From Sciurus carolinensis (taxonomy: Eukaryota > Chordata > Mammalia > Rodentia > Sciuridae): a stretch of DNA of 64,000 nt. The DNA lies in assembly GCF_902686445.1 (NCBI RefSeq), contig NC_062216.1, forward strand, positions 15,025,084 through 15,089,083. Direction: 5' to 3'. Shown here in pieces: positions 26,552 through 42,626 of this stretch (the stretch's first letter is position 1; every line of letters starts with the position of its first letter). Below the pieces are notes generated by a model. That model was not told the origin of the DNA. It was given only the letters and a program-made list of their open reading frames with translations, and did no database searches. The position numbers were made by a program, and so were the translations under genes.

Positions 26552-27106
26552 ACAGCTGTCCCTCCTTATCCCTGCGGATGAATTCCAGGACTCTCCCCCC
26601 ATGGATACTGAATACATAGATGCTCAAGTCCCTTATGGTATCTAGTATTTGCTTGTGACCTATGTACATCCTCCTGTGTACTTTATTTTCTAATTAATTA
26701 ATTAACATTTTGGTACTGGGGATTGAACTGTGGTTTAACCACTGAGCAACACTCCCAGCCCCTTTTGATATATTATTTACAGACAGGTCTCACTAAGTCG
26801 CTTAGGGTCTCACTAAATTGCTGAGGTTGGCTTTGAACTTGCCATCCTCTGGCCTCAGTCTCCCTTAGCTGCTGGGATTACAGATGGCCTCCCATATACT
26901 TTAAATCATTTATAGATGACTTATACTTAATACAATGTAAATGATATGTAAATAGTAGTTATATTGTATTACTTATGGAATAATAACAAGGAAAAAAAAT
27001 CTGTACATGTTCAGCCCGGACAGTGTGTTTTTCCCCCAAATACTTTCCATCTACTCTTGGTTGAATTGGCAGATGTGAAACCCATGGATACAGAGAACCA
27101 GCTGTA
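26552..27106 (+). mobile_element. MER2-like DNA transposon interrupted by a SINE
   Basis: Left part 26552-26706 ('cagctgtccctccttatccc', 'gatgctcaagtcccttatgg') and right part 26888-27106 ('ctgtacatgttcag', ending 'aaccagctgta') together form one MER2-like copy. Its ends are inverted (CAGCTG.. / ..CAGCTG) with TA flanks. Confidence 0.75.
26707..26887 (-). repeat. Squirrel SINE nested in a MER2-like element
   Basis: Reverse composite SINE ('tggtactggggattgaactg', 'gggattacaga'). Diverged duplication of the target (cctcctgtgtactttat / cctcccatatactttaa) on either side. Confidence 0.8.
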
Positions 27107-29497
27107 CTTTAACTCTAAGATGTCACCCAGTTCCAGGCTCCCTCACACCTTGTCCCTGTCCTTTGATCAGGAGTTGGCCCCCTACTCTTCAGCCCTGGCA
27201 GGCTCCACTGTCCCCAAAGGAACCCTCTCCAGCTGGAGGGCCTCCGCTCAAGGTTGTTCAACAGCATGGCATGTGAGCTGAGAACCCCTGAGTTGCTCAG
27301 GGGAGAAAAGAGGGAAGGAAATGTTTGTTCCTACCACACTCCTCCCACCCCCCCAACTGCCCCTTTAAATATTTGCCTAAGCGTCCAGCAGATGAGTGTC
27401 CTAGGATAGGTGGAGGAGGTGGAGAGGTGTGGGAGGGAGAGGGAGGGGAAGCAAGTGTCCTCCTCTCTGCTTGGCCTCAGCTGTGTGCAGGTGCCAGATG
27501 TAGGAGACAGCTCGCCTGCAGTGCCCATCCCGTCGCCCCCCAGGCTTGCTCTCCCACCCTCCGTTGTCCTGACAACCTTGGGATTGATGGCTGACTCACA
27601 CGCACTGGGCCTGAGCCAGGTGGGCAGTTGGCCAGGCCAGCAGGAAAGCCAAGGAGAACTGCAGGCATCGCGGGGTCCCTGTGGGCATCTCAGGGGGCCG
27701 CAGTATCCAGTGATGGGGACTGCTCTGAGCAGGTGCTGTGAGCGGTGCTAGGAAGAGACCCCAGTTCTCTCCCAGGTCCTCAGTGTCTGCGGCAGGCTGT
27801 CGTTCTCAAAGTTTCATTGCTTTAAGAAATAAAAATTAAACCAAATAACTTGTCTTTGGGGGCTGGGAAAGGGTGCTGTCAAGTTTCATAAATGAAGTTC
27901 AGATGCTGACACCACTTGGTAGCGGTCTGTGCTCCTGGGAGGAGGAAGGAGGGAGGACTTTTAGCTGGTCACCCATAGCCCTCAACCTAGACCCCCAGAC
28001 CGACATCTGTCTTCTAGGCCTGTGCTTAAACCGTTTTTCTCTCTGAATGCCACCCACCCCAAAAGGTCAAGAGCCAAAGCTCCTGCTCTGTGACCTTGCT
28101 GTGCCTCCTCTGAAATCCTCTCACCTCCCTGCTTCACCTTCATCTACCACTGGTACCAACCGGGGTTCACACTGGAGCTTTTGTTTGCCCTGTCTTTCCA
28201 ACCAGGCTGCACCCTGGACAGAAAAGAAACACGCTCTCCTGGTGCTTCTGTGACTCTGCCACAGGACAAGAAGCAAGCACATAGCCATATGCAATTACAA
28301 GCAGCCATAAGACCGTCACCAGAGGAGCGGCCTCTGGCTGGGTGGCCCAGAGTGCTTTCCTTTGATAGGCGGCGGGCTCAGTGCTTCCACTGGCAGCTCT
28401 GGGACTCAGAGTGAGTCATTATGCTTTTCTGGGTCTTCATTTGTTCATCTGTGAAATGGGACTACCACTGCCTGTCTTCTCTACCTAGGCTGTTGGAGAG
28501 CTCCAGCGACTTTGCTGGTGTAAAGTCCAGTCGTCATTGTTATCATCACGGGCTTCATCCCCGGGACACCCCTCACTGGCTAGCACAGGACCCAGACTCC
28601 TCCTTGCGTCTGTCTCTGGGTTGCCCTCTGAGAGCTCTGGGTGGTGGAGAACCCCATGGTGGCACCCTTTTGTGTGTGCCTCTCCGTCTCCTCCTCCCAG
28701 CTCCTCAGCTGCACGGGTTGGGACAAGATTCACTCTGCCCTTTGTGTGCTGGGCAGAGCTGTGCCAGGGACGGGTGGGGATCATTGCCCAGCTGCCCCAG
28801 CCACGCTCCCCACCCCCATTGCTTCCCTCAGGCTAGCATGGGGACGGCAGCACAGACGGCTGGACACTGTGGCAAGTGGGTATCAAGGGGCAGGGGCATT
28901 CCTGAGTGGACTTCAGCTCAGAGCAGAAAAACCCACCCGGACAGGCCGAGGTTGGGTTCAGCTGGGGACCGGCAGTCTCAGTCCTCCACTGATGTGGACA
29001 GAGGACAGAGCACACGACAAGAAGCCCAGCTCTGACTTCCAGGTTTCTCTTGCCCTATACCTATGAGCTCTTGGGACAGTGCCCCTGTCCTCCCTGGAGA
29101 TGTCATGGTATAGAGCAGCAGTTCTCAATTTTTTTAGTTTCAGGATCCCTTGATATTCTCAAAAAGTACCAAGGACCCCAAAGAGCTTTTGTTTTATGTA
29201 AGCTAAATCAATCGAGGTCTGCTATATTGGTATTTGCTGAGGAATTTAAAAACACTTATTTAAAGTAGTAATGACAAACCTATTATATGTTATAGTGAAT
29301 CACGCACATTTCTAAATGAAAATAACTATTTTTTTGCCAAAACATTAGAAAAGTATCACCGTTTTGCATTTTTTGCAAATCTCCTTAATTTAGGGCTTAA
29401 TAGAAGACACATCATGTAACCTCTGGAAAATTCCAGGGTACTCCTTATGGGAGCGTGGAAGTGAAAAAGGCAAACAATGTCGTCTTATTAAGAAAAG

Positions 29498-29562
29498 TTT
29501 TTGTTGTTGTTGTTGTTGTTTATTTAGTAGGTTTTTTTTGTTGTTGTTGTTGTTATTGTTTT
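29498..29562. repeat. (GTT)n-rich tract
   Basis: Two GTT runs separated by a T-rich stretch, adjoining a reverse SINE; probably its degenerate A-tail read on this strand. Confidence 0.8.
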
Positions 29563-29710
29563 GTTTTTGGAGCCACATCCCCAGTCTTTTTATGTTTTAT
29601 TTTGAGACAGGGCCTCGCTAAGTTACTGAGGCTGGCGTCAAACTTGGAATCCTCCTGCCTCAGCCTCTGGAGTCTGCTGGGATTACAGGCATGTGCCACC
29701 ATAGGAGGCC
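29563..29710 (-). repeat. SINE nested in the hAT element
   Basis: Reverse composite SINE: 'gagccacatccccagtc', 'ttttgagacagggcctcgct', 'tgcctcagcctctgg', 'gggattacaggcatgtgcca'. Confidence 0.8.
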
Positions 29711-30439
29711 AGGAGAAGTATCTTGATCTCAATGCTCCGTGAAATGTTCTCAAGGACCAGTGGTCGCAGAGCCATCCTTTGAAGATCCATGCCGTAAAGG
29801 ACTGCTGTCAACTTTGAAGTTGGACTCCTGGCCCTGGAACCACACTTGTCTCATTTGTAAAAAGGAGTCAGCATCGCCTCTCTCAAGAGGACAGAGGATT
29901 ATGCTCAGCACACAGCACACAGTAGAGATATGGAGCTTGGCCGCTTTCCAAGCCTCAGTTTCCTCCCTTGTGAAACAAAGGGCTAGACGGGAACATATCC
30001 AGGGCACTTCCCAGCTCCTACCGGCTGTGGCTGTGCAGTGAGAAATGTTCCAGAATTCCACACGTTGCCACTCCAGCTTCCGTGGCTACATTTCCCTTTG
30101 CAGCCCAAAGACACATTATATTTAGTGGCGGGGGCTGGGGGAGGGAGGGGACATGATAACATATACGAGCATCCTTAAGCTTCTAATCTGTCATGCCGAC
30201 CCAGATGTACGTGTGTCATTTATGACATGCTCCTAAACTCTATGTGCCCTCACAGCTAAAACGCACATGCAGATACACAGAGGCACATGGATCCATGCGC
30301 CCCGGGCCGAGACGGATGTGCACAGTCTCCCCAGTGCACGGATGCGCGTGTATTCTCACACACATGCACTCACACACAGAGACCGGGGACCAGACACACA
30401 GGCAGATCGCCGCAAAGAGCCCTATAGGGCACACCGCGG

Positions 30440-36391
<5,952 letters not shown>

Positions 36392-36513
36392 AGGGGTGCC
36401 CAGGCCTCCGGGGTCCTTAAAGTGGCGCTAGAGGCTGGTAGGGGCCTCTATGAGCAAGCACATGTGCCTGTGAAGTCACATGCGGCCAGCCTGCATATGT
36501 GCCCTTACACACA

Positions 36514-36560
<47 letters not shown>

Positions 36561-37725
36561 ATGAGCCCGGGGAACAGATCATGGACTAGCCCAGGGGAGC
36601 CATTCCTCGTCAATGTCGTCAGCACGAGCACCTGCGTATATGCCAGGCACCCCAGCACCCAGGTCCTCTAGTATCTGTGCACCTGTTGCTCCCCCATTCA
36701 CAGGCCACACCCCCTTTCTCCTGCATGGGGTATGCGGAGGGGGACAGCCACACCCTCTTGTTCTCCTGCTTTGCCTTCCCCTAGGTGCTCCAGGTGTTTG
36801 TTTATCTGCTCCCACTCAGTGTTGCAACCCTGGCCACAGCTGTCACTCTCCTAGGTGCACCCGCCCATGCTGTGCCCCTTCTGCATGCACACATGGACAC
36901 TGGCAGACACTTGGTCACGCACTCACACACACCCATCCACACTCCCACTTCCTATATAAACATGTCCGGGAGCGCGCGCGCGTGCCGACTCGCCCTGCCG
37001 GTGGGCTCACCTCTGTTCTTTCCTCACCACTCTTCTCGGCGGAGCCCACATCCCTCTTTCTCCTCTGCTCACCCCAGTGTGCCCACCTTGAGGCTGGAAA
37101 GGACAAGAATGGTGGTGAGCCTGTGATTCCAGTGTGGCCTCCTGAGGACGAAGCCCCTCTGCCCAAAGCAATAAGCAGCAGCAGTAGTCACCTCCGCGGC
37201 CCCTACCCCTGGGTTCTTCCCAGCACCGCCTGCCACTCTTCCCGGAGTTTTCTTCTGTGACCCTGAATTCCAGCTCACCTGGGGACAGGAGGCGGCTCAG
37301 ATGGAAGTTTTCTTTCTGCTTTTCTCTGTAGCTGTTGCCTCCTGGGGCTCCGACCATCCTCTGGCCCACCCCGTATTTGGAGTGTGGTCCTGCACTGCGA
37401 CTGGTCCTTGTGGAGTGCAAGAGCTGACCACGCCAGGGCAGCTGGGAGCACCTGAGCCACCTGTGCAAGAGCCAGGAGTAGAGCGTGGCTTCGAGCAAGC
37501 ATCCTGGGGGCCTGGCAGCCCTCTGCTCCACAGAGGCACAACCCCGGGTGGCTGAGCCAGGCTTCTGCTGCCCTCTGCTGTGCGCTGGGGACAGAGCTTC
37601 AGGAGCGAGGCTGGTGGAGATGGGGAGTGTCCAGAGTGCTAGGACTCTTTGTGGCAGGATGCCCAGGGACACTTGGGGGCAATGCTATGATTCACTTGCT
37701 TCAAATAAAAAGTTCCACCCCACTG
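36392..37725 (+). other. LGI3: LGI3 3' untranslated region
   Basis: Runs from the stop codon to an AATAAA at 37704-37709, about 1.3 kb. It contains a (CA)n microsatellite at 36507-36558. The end is inferred from the first good poly(A) signal. Confidence 0.65.
36507..36558. repeat. (CA)n microsatellite in LGI3 3' UTR
   Basis: About 25 CA units with one CATA break. Confidence 0.9.
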
Positions 37726-40700
37726 CCAGCTCTCAAATGTCATCAAGGTGTTTCACTGGGAACAGAGCCAGGGCTGGGCTACCTGTCCCTGCCGCACACA
37801 GGAGTCAGCATTGGTTTCCAGACCCTCTCCCTCTGGGCTCCCCTCCCTCAGAGAAGTGGACCCCCAAGGTCAGCTGGTGCTGGGGTCAGGAGTTCATGGT
37901 GATGACACTCAGGTGCTGGGCCAATGTGACGAATCTCTTCCACCTGGGGTGACTCACAGCCAATGTTCCTTCCTGGAGATTACAGGCTTGGGACTCACTG
38001 AGACTTGAGTCTGTCCCCCTGACAGAGGTCAACTGCAATCCATGTGATGGCAAAGGCTGGCTCAGCAGCCTGTCCCTCTTAAGGCCCCCTGCCCCCAACC
38101 CCGTGTGAGCAATGTCCTTTATTGCCACCCTCCACCCTCGGTGAGGCGTCTTGGAGTCGTGGGTACCATCACTCCCTCTTCTCTTTATATTTAATCAGCC
38201 ACCAAGTCTCCTCTCCGTGCTTTGTCCCCAGGACTTTCCAGATGGGCACTATTTGTGTTGTTTTCCTTTCTCTGCTACCACCTTTGTCCAAACCAGCCCT
38301 CCTCACTGTTGTCACAGGCCCTTACACGCCTCCCTGCCCACCCGCTTCCCACATCCTGCAGACTAGCCTCCCTGAAGCATTCTTCCATCATGTCATGCCT
38401 GCTCAGGAACCTTCCTTGACTCCCTGTTCAGGCAACGTGGCCCTGACTTTCTGCCTGACCTTGAGGTCCTCTGGGACACTGTCCCGACTGAGGCAGCTGG
38501 GGCCCTGTGGGCGGTCAGTGCTTCTCTCCACGTCTGAGAACAGAGTCAACAGAGCCCGTGACAAAGAGAAAGGAAGGGACGAGCCAGATGGGGGCAGCCA
38601 GAAGTAACACTGAGGGCACTAGGAACATGGGGGTCTTGAAGACAGCGTATGAGGGTCGTTTGGCAAAATGGCGGTGGTAAACCATGGCGCCCCTCGTCTC
38701 CTCGTCACCTCCTTGCCATCTACGGTCTTTAGGGAATGGAAGGCTTCTGCTGCCTTGAGTAGGTCAGTGGCAGGTGACAGATAGGAGATAGACCCTGGGG
38801 AAACAGCTCCTCGGGCAGAGGGTACCAAGCTGGGTCACCCTGGATAGGCCTCTTCCCTCCTGCAGGGCTCCTTTAGCTCTCATGTGTCACACGTTTCACA
38901 GATGTATCCATGTCACCCCTTCGCTGATCACTCCAGGGAGTACTTGTGGACACAGGGGTGGACACCAGGTCTGAGAGCTCCCGCAGCTTGCAGACAGCAG
39001 GAACCAGGCAACTGCAGACCGTGTCGTCCAGCAGAATGGCTTCCAGGTTGCAGTCATGATCCCACATGTGTGAATTTGGACTCAGTCCCTCGGCCTGGTG
39101 TGAGATTTCAAGCAAGTCAGTTGGCTTCCCTGAACCTCAACTTCTCCTTCGGCAAAGCAGATAAGAAAACTTACAGTCAAGCGCAGTGGCACACGCCTGT
39201 AATCCCAGTGATTCAGGAGGCTAAGGCGGGAGGATTGCAAGGTCAAGGCCAGCCTCAGCAACTTAGCAAGACTGTCTCAAAATAAAAAATACAAAGGGCC
39301 GGGCTGTATCTACTGCTCAGTAGTAGAGTGTCTCTGGGTTCAATCCCCAGTACAGAATCAGGTACTGGGGGGTGGGGTGGGAGGAGAAGAAGAAAAATTA
39401 CTTTTTGGAAACCTGAGGTGGCCATCTAACTAGCTGAACAAAAGCAGTTAGTCACACTCAGTTGTGTGACTTTACTACGAGTCTCAGCCTCCTCATGTAT
39501 AAAGTGGGTATAATCACAATACATACCTGAAAGGGTTAGCTATCATGAAATTTAAATGCATTATATGTATATTAAGATATGCAAGGATGTGATTGATGGA
39601 AAGGGGGAGCAGCTAGGGCTATAGAAGAGCGAAGGGACATCCATCCCTCAGGAGGCACATGTGAGTCCAGGTCCTTTGGCACGTCCTCCCCACCGGCTGT
39701 ATTCTGGAGCCCCACACCTGAGCTCATTCACTGAGAACAGCTCTCCTGTGCCCACTCTATGCCCACCTAGCTGGCCCTTTGGATAGTGGCACATAATTAT
39801 GATCTGTATTGGCCTGTGGGAATGTATGAGATACAGGGGGCTTTGGAAGCATGCTTTGTGGGAGAGAATGGCAATACATCTCTGGGGAGAACTCCTGCAC
39901 CCTACATCTGACTTTGGCTTCAGATGCCCGGCGGAAGGCCACACCCACAATGGGTGACTCGTCTGGGTGTCCACCTCCTCGAACCACATTCATGTGCTCC
40001 TGGCTGAGCAGGCAGCCTTGGCCTCAGCCTCATCATCTCAGGAGCGTCTGTCCTGCTTTTCCAAAGGGGAAATGGACCCTCAGCCTGTGCCTGGAAGAGG
40101 TTGCCAAGGAAAGTGAGTTGAGTCTTCTAGACTCGTTGACATGGTGTTGCCCAGCTGAAAGACAAACACCACTGTGGCAGCCGCTCCCTCCAGGGGAGAG
40201 CTCCCCCAAGGGTGGGAGACAGTTCTCTCTCTTGGTCCCTGAATGCCCAGCTTTCTGCTGCATGGCTGCCTGGTCACCTGCCCTGGGGCTCATCCATGTG
40301 TCCAGAGAGCTGCTTAGCAACCTGGTTTAACTGGGTGACTGTGTCAATAGCTCAGGACCAAAGGCCACAGAAGCCAGAGTTCACTCGCTCTTCCAAAGCC
40401 GAGGACGGGTGACACTACTCAGCTGCCAGCCTAAAGCCCCTCCACACGGAGCCTTGCTCTCAGCCACAGACCTCTGACTTCTTGTCCTGTCGATCTCCCA
40501 AGCACAAGCATTGGGACCAGAGTTACCATGGGAGAAATCATCCCAGCTAGGTGGGCATAGAGTGGGCACAGGAGAGCTGTTCTCAGTTAATGAGCTCAGG
40601 CGTGGGGCTCCGGAATACAGCCGGTGGGGAGGACGTGCCAAAGGACCTGGACTCGCATGTGCCTCCTGAGGGATGGATGTCCCTTCGCTCTTCTATAACC

Positions 40701-42000
40701 CTAGCTGCTCCCCCTTTCCATCAATCACATCCTTCTTTAAGGAGACCAGAGATACTCTTCGCCTAAGAACCCTGTCTCTGCCTCTAGTTGGATGGTGGCT
40801 GGGACCCTCCTGATGGGATCTTTGGTGGTTCTTTCCTTCAAGATGGGATCTGGCTGGGGGCGGGTGAGCATGAGGAAGGCATGATGCCCCTGGAGAGTTT
40901 CTCCTGTGGGCTGGTTTCACTGCTGGCTCTCACACCCAGCAGTACCAATAAAATTGATGATAATAATTAAGGCCATATAATCACTGTGTGTTTATTTATC
41001 CCCCAAAAGCCTCCTTTCCCTGACTCCCATCATGACCTAACCCATCCTTTTCATCGGCTGTGGGTGTTAACTATGGCTCTAATAAAAAGTGGTATGTGTT
41101 TCCGCTCCCATGGCCCCAGGGAGCAGCTCTGCTCTCACCCTCTCCTCAGCACAGCAGGGGGACACTGTTCTCCCCATTTTCAGAAGGAGCAGCTGAGGCA
41201 GGAAGCAGGTATCACAAAGAATGAAATCCCATGTGGGAAGGTGTAAAGGCAGCAAAGACTGCCTTCTTTTTAGAATCTTCTCCCTCCTTCCAGCTGTGCT
41301 CCTCCCTCCGGGAGTAATTTCTTCACTTCCCTGTCCCCCACTAGGGCCACTCACAGCTGGCCACTGTTGATCCCTCTGAAGTCTAACCATGCCATATATT
41401 TAGTATCAGCCAGCAATAAACACTACTGGGTGACAGTGGCCAAATTACTTCCCTGAGCATATTTCCTTGATCTTGCAAAAGTTAAGACTCCGTGTACTTA
41501 AAAACAGTACAAAACCGCAAGCGTGGATGCCGTGGGGTTCCCAAAGGTTATTTGTGTTCCTGACTCACAGGAACAGGTGCAATTTCAAACTTCTGGTGAA
41601 AAAGGTACTGGTTCCCAAGTCATTGGAGTCGGCCTGGTGTGTGCGCCATGGAACGTTGCCCCAGAGAGAAGTGGATTCCTTGAAACCCACTGCTGCGGGG
41701 TGACTTCCTCGGATCCCCGGCCTGCGCTCCTCTATTTGAGGTGCTTACTGACTTCTGCGCCAGTGGTGTAACACGGGAACTTGCTTGCACTCATCCAAGT
41801 TTGCTGCCAGCCTGTGCCTGAGCCTCCAGGCTGGACCCTACCCATTTCATGCCCTATCCCATTTTACAGAGGGAAAAAATGAGACCGGGGGAAGGACGTT
41901 GGGAGTAGCAGTGAAAAGCCGTGAGAACTCTGGAGGCCAGGATTCCTTTCTCTCTCCCCATCTCGGCTGCGCCTTCCCACCGCCTGACTTGCCTACTGGG
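37726..42000. other. LGI3-REEP4 intergenic region
   Basis: No coding exon recognised. It contains an L2-like stretch (about 38240-38480), a squirrel SINE and a MIR-like fragment (about 39420-39560). At 40946-40951 there is an isolated AATAAA that I cannot tie to a gene. Confidence 0.6.
39173..39358 (+). repeat. Composite squirrel SINE
   Basis: 'gcacacgcctgtaatcccag' B1-like head, 'ccagcctcagcaacttagca', then an ID-like tail 'gggttcaatccccagta'. Confidence 0.85.
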
Positions 42001-42029
42001 AAGGCTGTTCAGCCCTACGGCCCCACCCT

Positions 42030-42626
42030 CGAGTCCGGCTGCGCATCGCCCTTTAAGGGGCCGGCCTCTCACCTCCCTGACCTTGCCCCGCCCCTGCGGG
42101 GCCGCACTGCGCCTGCGCCGCGCGCCCGAGACCTGGGGTTGGGCAGGACCCAGTTCCGTGCAACTTTCAAGTGAGTTGCAAACTCCGCCCCGGAGGCCGG
42201 TGCCGGTTGCCTGGCGCGCTGGGACCGCGGCCACCCGCAAGAGCGAAGACCGACACCCGGCACCCCGGCCGGGGACCAGCAGCGGCGCCCGGCAAGGGCC
42301 GAGCACCTGGTTCTCCGCGACAGAGCAGGTCCCAGCCGCAACTGCCGCGCCGCGCGGCTGGGCGGAGAGCGAGCCCGCCGGTGCCAGCTCCCGAGCCGGC
42401 TTCCTCCCTGCCCACCGCCTGCCCCAGTCCGCTGGTCTCAGGGTTCTCCCGGTTCCCCGCACTTGCAGGTCGGAGTCAGTGGGCGGCGAGCCCCACCTTT
42501 GCCAGGGGACAGCCGGATCGACCCTCGGGTTCCTGCACCACCACTGAGTCCCCCTTCCCAGCCCCCGCGTGAGCGCCCTCCTGGGCGTCTTTTGGGGGCC
42601 CTCCCCTCGTCCCCAAGCCTGTCAGG
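42030..42626 (+). promoter_or_regulatory. REEP4: CpG-island promoter of REEP4
   Basis: Dense CpG block (for example around 42100-42420) ending just before the REEP4 start codon. No TATA. Start context AGGATGG is a strong Kozak match. Confidence 0.7.

Larger units (their letters stand above)
29105..29800 (+). mobile_element. hAT-Charlie type DNA transposon, split by a SINE
   Basis: Left part has 'agcagttctcaattttttta', 'ggaccccaaagagcttttg', 'gggcttaatagaagacac' and 'gtgaaaaaggcaaacaatg'. The right part, after the SINE, has 'tgctccgtgaaatgttctc' and 'ggaccagtggtcgc'. This is a recognisable ancient non-autonomous hAT element; subfamily not assigned. Confidence 0.6.
25011..30400. other. SFTPC-LGI3 intergenic region
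   Basis: No conserved coding exon recognised. It holds a SINE cluster, a split MER2-like element and a split hAT element (listed separately), an L2/MIR-like stretch near 28.4-28.5 kb, and otherwise unique DNA that could include SFTPC lung enhancers. Confidence 0.6.

Noticed and set aside
28421..29066. 204- and 141-codon ORFs between SFTPC and LGI3
   Set aside because: No recognisable domain, no splice context, the start overlaps a MIR-like fragment, and other frames are equally open.
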